The position numbers and the translations under genes were made by a program. From assembly GCA_035504095.1 (NCBI GenBank), contig DATJSN010000088.1, forward strand, positions 1 to 8,547: DNA of 8,547 nucleotides, written 5' to 3'. The notes below the pieces were generated by a model. That model was not told where the DNA came from and did no database searches. It was given only the letters and a program-made list of their open reading frames with translations. Shown one piece after another: positions 1 to 5,996 of this stretch. The stretch is from DATJSN01 sp035504095. GTDB taxonomy: Bacteria > Planctomycetota > Phycisphaerae > WQYP01. The first letter of the stretch is position 1; every line of letters begins with the position of its first letter.

Positions 1-1
1 G

Positions 2-202
2 GGCGAAAAAAACAACCTGCAGGCCAGTCACCCCGATATCATCGATCGGCTAACCAAACTGTTGGAAAAATATGTCGCCGATGGCCGCAGCACGCCGGGC
101 GCCCCGCAAAAAAATGACCATCCGGTGGATATTTTCAAAAAACAGCTCAACAAGCCTCCCAAAACCGCCGCCACAAAAAATGGCGAGCCCGAGCCCGATT
201 AA
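2..202 (+). CDS. Sulfatase (arylsulfatase-type), C-terminal fragment, 5' end outside window
   Basis: Only the last 66 codons are present, read in frame from base 2 to the TAA at 200-202. The segment HPDIIDRLTKLLEKYVADGR followed by STPGAPQKND is the typical C-terminal end of secreted formylglycine-dependent (S1 family) sulfatases. There an amphipathic helix precedes the conserved 'GRSTPG..Q.ND' strand. The catalytic Cys/Ser motif and metal-binding residues lie upstream of the window and cannot be checked. After the family signature comes a short Lys/Pro/Ala-rich tail ending in GEPEPD. By family, it would hydrolyse sulfate esters on polysaccharides or other sulfated organics, probably in the periplasm or outside the cell. 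It converges with a GH79 glycosidase gene, which fits a role in degrading sulfated glycans. The family call rests on the C-terminal signature alone, and the substrate is unknown. Confidence 0.8.
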   Translation, partial: GEKNNLQASHPDIIDRLTKLLEKYVADGRSTPGAPQKNDHPVDIFKKQLNKPPKTAATKNGEPEPD

Positions 203-445
203 ATAAAACTTGCTTCAACCGCCGACGCGCCGCTACTCCCTGCGTCCCTGCTCAGAACTTCTAACTCGGCCCTCGATCTTGCTCGATTTTCCAATTTCTA
301 CTTTCCAAAATTTCGCAACCGCCTCCCCGCGCGTTCGCATAAATTTTCTCGTGATTTTCGTATATTTCGTGGTTCAAAAAAATCGTGCCGTCGTGGTGAA
401 AAAATAATTCTCTGTGCTCTCTGTGGCTAAGAGCCTCTAAGTCTC
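203..445. repeat. Convergent intergenic spacer with degenerate short repeats
   Basis: This 243-bp space between two convergent genes has no convincing gene. From about 344 to 374 a TTTCGTG-like unit recurs (tttctcgtgat, tttcgtatat, tttcgtggtt), followed by two tcgtg copies at about 382-397. At about 408-430 a CTCTGTG unit is repeated (ttctctgtgct, ctctgtggct). The low-complexity, imperfect direct repeats resemble strings I recall from intergenic regions of PVC and other environmental bacteria, but I cannot confirm that here. Near the right edge TAAGAG (428-433) and CTCTTA (443-448) form a short inverted repeat overlapping the GH79 stop codon. The - strand then reads TTATTTTTT at about 399-407, so weak termination of the GH79 transcript is possible. 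A 65-codon open frame at 210-407 shows no protein-like features. Confidence 0.5.
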
Positions 446-448
446 TTA
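428..448 (-). terminator. Possible weak terminator after GH79 gene
   Basis: On the - strand, TAAGAG and CTCTTA form a 6-bp inverted repeat with a 9-nt loop, and its first arm includes the GH79 stop codon. The T-rich run (about 399-407) is some 20 nt further downstream rather than directly after the stem. This is therefore not a canonical intrinsic terminator. The stem is short and AT-rich. The call rests on position and symmetry only. Confidence 0.2.
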
Positions 449-2056
449 ATTCAACTGCACGATCAGCATCCTGGCCAGTGTGTGCGGGACAAAAAATGTG
501 TATACGCCGTCCTCCGGCGTAATGTATTGATTGAGCGGATAAAGATTGTCCATGTTTACCGGCCCCGGCTTGCCGTTGGTGCTGTGGTCATAATTGATAA
601 TTGCTCCGTCGCCGTAAATGATCAGGCCGGTTTTGGCCTCGACGCTGGGTGCAAAAAGCGTCTCAAGCTGGGCGCGGGCATTGGTTGGCAGGTGCAGTGA
701 AATATGTACGTCCTGTGTGAGGTCTTTGTTGATTGCCACCACGCGCAAAACATGATCGGCGTCGAGCGTGGCCCATATTTTGACGTTCGCCGTAGTCTGG
801 AAATTAACCGGAATGAGCCGCGCGTGATTTTGCACGGCCTGGGCGAAAAACAACTGGCCATAGTAAAGCGGGCAGACATTCAATTGGCCGCCGGAGAAGT
901 CGAAGGTGGGATAATCCGCGCCCATGTGGAAATTCACGCCGACCGCGCCGGAGTGAAAAATTTCAAAAAGAGTGTCCACCGCCCAGAGCGACGCGGCAAA
1001 ACTGCCGCTGACATTGGCATTGCCTCCGTTGTTGACGGAATTCATCTCCGCCCAGCGTACGGGCAGGTCGTAATTGGCCGCGGCCGCAAGGAATTTTTCT
1101 CCCCGCGTTACGTACATTGTTGAAGAAGTGTCTTTAAGCAGATTGGCAATGCTGGGCTGGCGGGTCGGATTTTTGGCGGGATTATCCTCGGGATTTTCAC
1201 CTTCATCGGGATTAGGCTTAGCCTTCGGATTGCCGCCGGAGAGCGGGTAAAGATGCACGGTGACGATGTTGACGTTCTGATGTTCGTGATCGACAAATTG
1301 ATCTGTTTCTTCCAGCCATCCACAGCAAATCGCGCCGCCGGCGATTTGAATTCCGTCGGTCAGTTCGGGCCGCAAAGCGTTAACGTAGCTTCCGAAGTCC
1401 TTGTAATATTGAGCCAGCGAATACCCTTTGGGTCGATAGCCGTTTCTGGCGTACAGTGATGGCTCATTGCCGATTTCAAAAGCCATGATCGAAGATCCCA
1501 GGCCGGCGATCGCCTGTTTGGCCCAGACCATGGCGACGGCGGGATTGTCGCACGCCAGGTTCAGCCCGAGAATAAATTTGCAATGCGTTCCAGCGGCTAT
1601 GCCCTGAAATTCGCTGATCAACTCCGGCGTAAGAGTGATGGCGGTTTTTCTTTTTCGGTTGGCTTGGCCGCCCTGGGCCGCGTTGGCGTTATTGGCGTTG
1701 GCATTATTGCCGGTGGTGTTGTTGAAATGCGGCGTGGTGTCGGGCAATCCCTGCCAGAAGGTTCGATCGGTGGAATTGCCGCCAATGCGGAAAACAAACG
1801 GCCCGTTGTATTGCTGGAGGTTATTAACCAGATTAATCACTGCGGTCTGGTGGCCGTTCTCCGGACTGATCAGGTCTGAAATCTGGCTGTATTCAACGGA
1901 CAATCCCAGAAACGACGGCGGGATCTGCCGGCCGAGCTGATCAAGTTGAACCTGAGCATTGATGTTAGCAGACGTTGCAGTCTCTGCGGCCTGAGTAGTT
2001 CGTGTAAAACATATTACGCCGGCCAGAACACAAGTTATGACGATAACGATCTTCAT
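446..2056 (-). CDS. Secreted glycoside hydrolase family 79-like protein (beta-glucuronidase/heparanase-like)
   Basis: 536 residues. The N-terminus (KIVIVITCVLAGVICF... TQA-AE) is a Sec signal peptide with probable cleavage near residues 23-24, so the enzyme is exported. The segment IPPSFLGLSVEYSQI (45-59) and FRIGGNSTDRTFW (89-101) match the start of the GH79 (clan GH-A) barrel. E198 in FEIGNEPSLY is the expected acid/base and E337 in VRWAEMNS the expected nucleophile, as in the bacterial GH79 beta-glucuronidase of Acidobacterium capsulatum. Residues from about 420 to the end form the beta-sandwich domain typical of the family. The family removes glucuronic acid or 4-O-methyl-glucuronic acid, or cleaves heparan-type chains. 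Which of these applies here cannot be read from sequence. Two low-complexity insertions (about 111-137, Asn/Ala-rich; about 275-302, Asn-Pro repeats) are unusual. The ATG at 2056 has an AAGGGA ribosome-binding site just upstream (2060-2065). The gene converges with a sulfatase gene. Confidence 0.85.
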   Translation of the reverse strand: MKIVIVITCVLAGVICFTRTTQAAETATSANINAQVQLDQLGRQIPPSFLGLSVEYSQISDLISPENGHQTAVINLVNNLQQYNGPFVFRIGGNSTDRTFWQGLPDTTPHFNNTTGNNANANNANAAQGGQANRKRKTAITLTPELISEFQGIAAGTHCKFILGLNLACDNPAVAMVWAKQAIAGLGSSIMAFEIGNEPSLYARNGYRPKGYSLAQYYKDFGSYVNALRPELTDGIQIAGGAICCGWLEETDQFVDHEHQNVNIVTVHLYPLSGGNPKAKPNPDEGENPEDNPAKNPTRQPSIANLLKDTSSTMYVTRGEKFLAAAANYDLPVRWAEMNSVNNGGNANVSGSFAASLWAVDTLFEIFHSGAVGVNFHMGADYPTFDFSGGQLNVCPLYYGQLFFAQAVQNHARLIPVNFQTTANVKIWATLDADHVLRVVAINKDLTQDVHISLHLPTNARAQLETLFAPSVEAKTGLIIYGDGAIINYDHSTNGKPGPVNMDNLYPLNQYITPEDGVYTFFVPHTLARMLIVQLN

Positions 2057-2089
2057 AAATCCCTTATTAATGCAAGGATATTAAATACA

Positions 2090-2111
2090 GCCCCAGCTGG
2101 AAACCTGGGGC
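2090..2111 (-). terminator. GC-rich hairpin downstream of mqnP (candidate terminator, or leader hairpin of the GH79 gene)
   Basis: GCCCCAG (2090-2096) and CTGGGGC (2105-2111) form a perfect 7-bp stem with an 8-nt loop. On the - strand the stem is followed by TGTATTTAAT, which is moderately U-rich but not a clean U-tract. The hairpin lies about 80 nt after the mqnP stop and 34 nt before the GH79 ATG, both on the - strand. It could end the quinone operon transcript, or sit in the GH79 5' leader if transcription reads through. Confidence 0.45.
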
Positions 2112-2193
2112 TTGGATGCGGTGTTCCCACGCCGCGTTGCAATATTCAAATAACCAACGCTCAATGACAAATCCTATTGCCATTGGCGGACGC

Positions 2194-3144
2194 TTACCGG
2201 TAAAGCAGGATGGCGATAATCGACAGTGTACCGAAAACGACGCCCACTATGCCGTTGACCGTCATGAATGCCAGATTAACTTTCGAAATATCCGTCGGTT
2301 TCACCAGCGATTGCTCGACAAGCAGTAATAAAACCACTGCGGCAAACCCCAGCCAGTAAAAGGGTCCCAGCGCCATGCCGCCGCCGATGCCCAGGCCGAA
2401 AAGTAAAAGCAGCGCCGCAGTTATGAAATGACAAAACCGCGAAATCCAGAGGCTCAAGCGAATACCGACGGCGGCGGGGATGGAAAATAGTTTTTCCCGC
2501 CGATCAATCGCCATGTCCTGCAACGCATAGAGGATGTCGAAACCCGCGGTCCAGAAGAGCACGGCGATTCCCAGCAGCAGGACCTGAATTCCCAGCACAG
2601 GGCCGTGAGGCGGCACGATGGCGATCCAGGCGCTGATGGGCGCCAGACCCAGCGATGCGCCGAGAAAGAAATGGCTTAGCCAGGTGAACCGTTTGGCGAA
2701 ACTATAGAACGAAATCCAGGCCAGAACGGGGAGTGCCAAAAGAACCGGATATATATTGCCCAGCAAACGGTCAAACAGCCACGTTCCCAGAATAAACAGG
2801 GCCGCGGAAACCAGCAGCGATACCGCCATAAACCGCACAGAAACTTCACCCGTGACACTGGGGCGGCGTGCGGTGCGGGGATTGCGCCGGTCGATTTCGC
2901 GATCGGCAAGACGATTAAACGTCATGGCATAGGTGCGGGCTGTCACCATGCACAACAGGATAAGTCCCAGGCGGGTCCAACCGGGCCAGAATAATCCGAT
3001 TTGCCTTGAGGCCAGAAATGCCCCGGTGAGCGCAAAGGGCATGGCGAAAATCGAATGAGAAAATTTGATCATCTCCAGAAATGCCCGCACGCGCTGCAGC
3101 ACACCGGCGGCAGGGTGAGAATTTTCAACAGTAGTGGTGTTCAT
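2194..3144 (-). CDS. mqnP: UbiA-family prenyltransferase, MqnP-like (menaquinone biosynthesis)
   Basis: 316 residues from the chosen start. This is an integral membrane enzyme with about eight to nine hydrophobic helices. Two Asp-rich motifs bind the Mg-polyprenyl diphosphate: N77-R-L-A-D81-R-E-I-D85 (early cytoplasmic loop) and D203...D210-M-A-I-D214 (second loop). Both are intact and typical of the superfamily. IKFSHSIFAMPFAL (26-39) is characteristic of the UbiA-like group that includes 4-hydroxybenzoate prenyltransferases and the futalosine-pathway MqnP. With ubiX and ubiE directly upstream, a prenyl transfer onto a dihydroxynaphthoate ring for menaquinone is the likeliest role. UbiA of ubiquinone synthesis cannot be excluded from this window alone. 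The frame is open to 3189, but the ATG at 3144 is preferred. It overlaps the ubiX stop as ATGA (translational coupling), has GGGA about 6 nt upstream, and starts just before the conserved region. Confidence 0.82.
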   Translation of the reverse strand: MNTTTVENSHPAAGVLQRVRAFLEMIKFSHSIFAMPFALTGAFLASRQIGLFWPGWTRLGLILLCMVTARTYAMTFNRLADREIDRRNPRTARRPSVTGEVSVRFMAVSLLVSAALFILGTWLFDRLLGNIYPVLLALPVLAWISFYSFAKRFTWLSHFFLGASLGLAPISAWIAIVPPHGPVLGIQVLLLGIAVLFWTAGFDILYALQDMAIDRREKLFSIPAAVGIRLSLWISRFCHFITAALLLLFGLGIGGGMALGPFYWLGFAAVVLLLLVEQSLVKPTDISKVNLAFMTVNGIVGVVFGTLSIIAILLYR

Positions 3145-3752
3145 GCTTTTTCCCGGCGGCTTCCCGCGCCCGGCCAGCGTGTGTTCCATGGATGGGAAAC
3201 GTGAATCAGGTCCAGCACGCGCCCTGCGATCATGGTGATCAGGTCGTCAATGGATTGTGGATTCAGATAAAACCCCGGGCTGGCCGGGCAGACAATCGCG
3301 CCGGCTTCAGTTGCCTGAACCATGTTGCGCAATTCGATCAGGCTCAGTGGCATTTCGCGGTGCAGCAGAATCAGCGGGCGTCGTTCCTTGAGCGTAACCT
3401 GTGCAGCGCGGGCGATAAGATTTTCCGAAAGTCCATTGGCGATCTGCGCTAATTTATTGCTCGAACAGGGGGCGACGATCATCGCGTCAATCGGATGTGA
3501 GCCGGAGGCTATGCATGCGCCAATATCGTTGTAAGGCAGAACGGTAATATCGTGCTCCGCCGCGTCGCCGAGAATCGCCGTCGGATCGGGCTGTTCGATT
3601 CCCAATTCATCGTGCAGCAGCCTGCGGCCCGCGGGCGAAATCACCAGATAAATTCGGCATTGCGCTTCCACCAAGCCCTGCAGAATTCGCCGGGCATACA
3701 CAGCGCCTGAAGCGCCGGAAATTCCAAGAATGATGGTTTTCTTATTGTCCAT
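3141..3752 (-). CDS. ubiX: Flavin prenyltransferase, UbiX family
   Basis: 203 residues, the normal length for the family. UbiX joins dimethylallyl phosphate to FMN, making the prenyl-FMN cofactor of UbiD-type decarboxylases. Motifs seen are GISGASGAVYA (10-20, flavin/phosphate-binding loop), VAPCSSNKLAQIANGLSENL (93-112), TLKERRPLILLHREMPLSLI (120-139), and PASPGFY (156-162) with the conserved Tyr. This is close to the standard UbiX signature. In futalosine-type menaquinone synthesis a UbiX/UbiD pair is assigned to the ring decarboxylation (called MqnM/MqnL in actinobacterial work). No UbiD homologue is in this window. The gene starts with ATG at 3752, overlapping the stop of the preceding small gene by 11 bp, and a GAGGAAG stretch lies upstream. 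Its own TGA overlaps the mqnP ATG by 4 bp. Both overlaps indicate co-translation within one operon. Confidence 0.92.
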   Translation of the reverse strand: MDNKKTIILGISGASGAVYARRILQGLVEAQCRIYLVISPAGRRLLHDELGIEQPDPTAILGDAAEHDITVLPYNDIGACIASGSHPIDAMIVAPCSSNKLAQIANGLSENLIARAAQVTLKERRPLILLHREMPLSLIELRNMVQATEAGAIVCPASPGFYLNPQSIDDLITMIAGRVLDLIHVSHPWNTRWPGAGSRREKA

Positions 3753-4071
3753 CGTTTAATTCTTCCTCAGCCATCAGCCGAGATTCGGTCATCGCATGAC
3801 GATTGAACCATTCATAAATCTGTGGGTGGTTCAAAAAATCATCGCCATATTGCTCGCGAAGTTCATGGGAAAAATCCGTAGCCCGGCAGTCGCGCAGGTG
3901 ATCCAGCAAAGTCATGGAGGCGAAAAACCAGGTTGGCGGCGATTTTTGCGGCAGTTTGGTGCAATAATAGGCCACGTTTTCCGATCCAAAAATTTCCCGG
4001 CAATTGCGGCAACGCCAACTCACGCGCATGGTTCGCCGCATCATTTTCTCTTCTTCGGCGATCTTACGCAT
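3742..4071 (-). CDS. Small Cys/His-rich protein of unknown function within the menaquinone operon
   Basis: 109 residues; I do not recognise a family. C21-x2-C24 (in WRCRNCREIF), C37, and H58-x3-C62 (in LLDHLRDC) look like a set of metal ligands. The CxxC knuckle and the helix-borne HxxxC could together bind one zinc ion in a zinc-finger-like fold, with C37 as a spare. The tail (after about 66) is charged, helical and acidic, ending EEELNDGQ. There is no signal peptide or membrane helix, so it is probably cytoplasmic. It lies between ubiE (8-bp overlap) and ubiX (11-bp overlap), so it is almost certainly co-translated with quinone genes. The start is uncertain. ATG 4071 overlaps ubiE, while ATGs at 4044 and 4041 follow a GAAGAAGAG purine tract and would leave a gap of about 20 bp; the Cys motif is kept either way. 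A role as zinc-binding regulator or scaffold for the operon enzymes is speculation. Confidence 0.75.
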   Translation of the reverse strand: MRKIAEEEKMMRRTMRVSWRCRNCREIFGSENVAYYCTKLPQKSPPTWFFASMTLLDHLRDCRATDFSHELREQYGDDFLNHPQIYEWFNRHAMTESRLMAEEELNDGQ

Positions 4072-4852
4072 GGCGCACGCCCCGGTAACAGATGCACACG
4101 CCTGCGGTCAGCGGATGTGCCTCAGTATCGCTGAAACCCGCCTGCTGCATGCGATCCAGAAGTTGCTGCCGGCTGGTGAATGTATTGACGCTTTCGGGCA
4201 GATAGCGGTATGCGCCGGTTTTATCGCCGCTGATCAGCGTGGCGGTGCGTGGCAGAATCCGGCGGAAATAAAAATTATACATGCCGCGCAACACAGGATT
4301 TTCCGGCAGGGAAAATTCCAGGATGACCAGCCTGCCGCCGGGTTTGAGTACCCGGAAAAATTCATCCACGGCGCGGCCCCAGTCGGCCACGTTGCGGATT
4401 CCAAAAGCGATGGAAACAATGTCCACGCTGCAATCGGCCAGGGGAAGGCGGGTCGCATCGGATTCGTAAAATCCTGTCGGAACGCCATTGGCTTTGGACC
4501 GCGCCGCTTTCTCTAAGCTGCCCTGAAGCATGGCATGGCAAAAATCGATACCGATAACGCCTTTGGGTTTTGCCCGCCGGAAAGCCAGTGACAAATCTCC
4601 CGTGCCGCAGGCGACGTCGGCGACGATGTCGCCTGGTTTTACCGCGGCCAGTTTGACGGCGCGCCTTCGCCAGTATTGATCCAGCCACAGGGAATGCAGG
4701 CGGTTATTCAGGTCATAAGACGGGGCGATCGCGGAAAACATATGGTTGACCCGAAGGGCTTTGTCGGCAACCGCGTGGGGATTCTGCAAATCCACACCGC
4801 TCCAGGCGGGGGATTCCGGGGTAACTGTGGCTAAGGTGCTCGAATTTTGCAT
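4064..4852 (-). CDS. ubiE: Demethylmenaquinone methyltransferase UbiE/MenG
   Basis: About 262 residues; numbering here counts from the in-frame GTG at 4855. It is a class I SAM-dependent methyltransferase catalysing C-methylation of demethylmenaquinone, the last step of menaquinone synthesis. Motifs are VNHMFSAIAPSYDLNNRLHS (36-55, UbiE N-terminal signature), ADVACGTGDL (79-88, SAM loop), IGID (101-104, acidic residue for ribose binding), FGIRNV (151-156, UbiE signature), RVLKPGGRLVILEFS (168-182) and YRYLPESV (216-223). All are intact and the length is usual. The ATG at 4852 is preferred over the upstream GTG (4855) because GGAA lies 5 nt before it. The codon arrangement AUGUGAUG at the start places an AUG-stop pair directly over the initiation codon. 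The preceding 70-bp gap contains candidate promoter elements. The 3' end overlaps the next gene by 8 bp. Confidence 0.93.
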   Translation of the reverse strand: MQNSSTLATVTPESPAWSGVDLQNPHAVADKALRVNHMFSAIAPSYDLNNRLHSLWLDQYWRRRAVKLAAVKPGDIVADVACGTGDLSLAFRRAKPKGVIGIDFCHAMLQGSLEKAARSKANGVPTGFYESDATRLPLADCSVDIVSIAFGIRNVADWGRAVDEFFRVLKPGGRLVILEFSLPENPVLRGMYNFYFRRILPRTATLISGDKTGAYRYLPESVNTFTSRQQLLDRMQQAGFSDTEAHPLTAGVCICYRGVRHA

Positions 4853-4866
4853 CACATTTCCGAAAA

Positions 4867-4886
4867 ATTATAAACAGTTAATTATA
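4867..4886 (-). promoter_or_regulatory. Candidate internal promoter upstream of ubiE
   Basis: The only substantial gap among the - strand operon genes (4853-4921) is AT-rich. On the - strand it contains two perfect TATAAT hexamers (plus-strand complements at 4881-4886 and 4867-4872). Neither has a convincing TTGACA-like -35 box at 16-18 nt. The distal box would give a leader of about 20 nt including the GGAA site. The proximal box would give a nearly leaderless transcript. It may let the quinone genes be expressed separately from the upstream DUF89/PDZ/GNAT genes. Confidence 0.35.
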
Positions 4887-4921
4887 TCGTGGAGGTGGTA
4901 CATATACTCGTATCGGCGGGC

Positions 4922-5986
4922 TCAATTTTCTGCCGCCGGATCGTAGCGAAAGACCACGTCGAAAACTTTTCCGCCGTGGCGCTGGGCGATAATCGGCTCC
5001 TTGATCATGCACAGTTTGACGGCGTCAACGGTGAAGAGCGCATTGAAATTGCTCTCCAGCCCCCGTCCCATGCCTTCAAAAATCAGCAGGTCCGCGCCGG
5101 CAGCCTCTTGATTACATTCGTCGCTGACGTCGCGCAGATCCAACAGGGGTGTGGTGCCGCCGGAGCTGGCGACGGTGATTTTATTTTCCACCAGCAGCTT
5201 CGCCAGAGCCGTATCCCGCTGGGCGATCCGTGGTAAAAGCGCTCGCGTCTCGTCCACCGTCATATCGTTAAGCGATGGCGTTTGATTGGCCAACAGGCAG
5301 ACTGTGGAACCGCAAATAGCCAGCCAGCGGGCCAGAGGCGCAATGCCCAGCACAAAATCGCTCCCGGCGTTGTCTACGAAAATCAATACTTTCCGGTAAG
5401 TCCCGCGCCGAATAAGGTTGTCCGCGAGCACATCGAATTGATCGATCAGCCAGGGCCGCTTGCCGTCAAGACCGGCGCGAATTTTTAAAAAGTCGGGTGA
5501 TTGACTCGCAAATATCCCCGCGGTCGCCGTGGCGCCTAAATCAAAAATATTGCCCGCAAAAACACCTTCGACTAACAGGCGCAAAGCTTCGGTTCGATTG
5601 TTGATAGAATCCATTTGGCTTATCACTTCAGGATATAGCGTCAGACTCGCATCATTTTCCCGTTGTTTGGCCAAAATAAATGGATCATCGATACCGTTTT
5701 CCTTCAGGCATTTTTGGCGAATCAGGCCGAGAACCTGCAGATTCAGTTCGCCGTAAACATCGGGCTGTCTGCGCAGTTTCTCCATTTCATCGCTGAGCAT
5801 TTTCTTGGCGCGAGCCACGGCGGGGACGATAGACGGGCCGTAAACCTGCTGCGCCAGTTGGCTGGTCAAATCAAAATGTGTGACGAAATGTTTAAGCCAG
5901 TATTCACGAAATTGCTCGTCAAGTAACATGTCCTGGGTGCAGGGATAGTATTTCGCGGGATTGTTGAGCAGTTTAAAAACAGGCAT
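4922..5986 (-). CDS. DUF89 (ARMT1-like) metal-dependent phosphatase, PANK4-type
   Basis: 354 residues, a complete single-domain protein. DUF89 proteins are metal-dependent phosphatases proposed to act in metabolite damage control. The eukaryotic PANK4 fusion branch dephosphorylates 4'-phosphopantetheine and related compounds. Signature segments are GNIFDLG (145-151), VDNAGSDFVLGIAPLARWL (204-222; the DN and the following D are expected metal/substrate ligands), a Leu-Ala-Asn...Pro-Ser-Leu-Asn-Asp segment (232-241), EGMGRGLESNFNA (304-316), and KEPIIAQRHGGKVFDVVFRY (329-348). The last two strongly resemble the C-terminal part of PANK4 rather than the short ARMT1 types. The N-terminal third is helical, as in the family. 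It is cytoplasmic. The gene starts 10 bp after the PDZ gene stop (AGAAAG at about -10) and ends 69 bp before ubiE. The true substrate is not shown by sequence; sugar phosphates or phosphopantetheine are candidates. Confidence 0.8.
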   Translation of the reverse strand: MPVFKLLNNPAKYYPCTQDMLLDEQFREYWLKHFVTHFDLTSQLAQQVYGPSIVPAVARAKKMLSDEMEKLRRQPDVYGELNLQVLGLIRQKCLKENGIDDPFILAKQRENDASLTLYPEVISQMDSINNRTEALRLLVEGVFAGNIFDLGATATAGIFASQSPDFLKIRAGLDGKRPWLIDQFDVLADNLIRRGTYRKVLIFVDNAGSDFVLGIAPLARWLAICGSTVCLLANQTPSLNDMTVDETRALLPRIAQRDTALAKLLVENKITVASSGGTTPLLDLRDVSDECNQEAAGADLLIFEGMGRGLESNFNALFTVDAVKLCMIKEPIIAQRHGGKVFDVVFRYDPAAEN

Positions 5987-5996
5987 TCAGAACTTT

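Noticed and set aside
210..407. 65-codon + strand frame in the convergent spacer
   Set aside because: It covers the short direct repeats, has no protein-like domain or good start signal, and is best seen as non-coding.
482..1940. Several + strand open frames of 68-139 codons antisense to the GH79 gene, including 704-1123 and 1583-1879
   Set aside because: They lie opposite a clearly conserved coding gene, lack ribosome-binding sites or recognisable motifs, and have shadow-type composition.
3145..3189. Fifteen-residue N-terminal extension of the MqnP-like protein
   Set aside because: The ATGA overlap with ubiX, the upstream GGGA and the start of family similarity favour the ATG at 3144.
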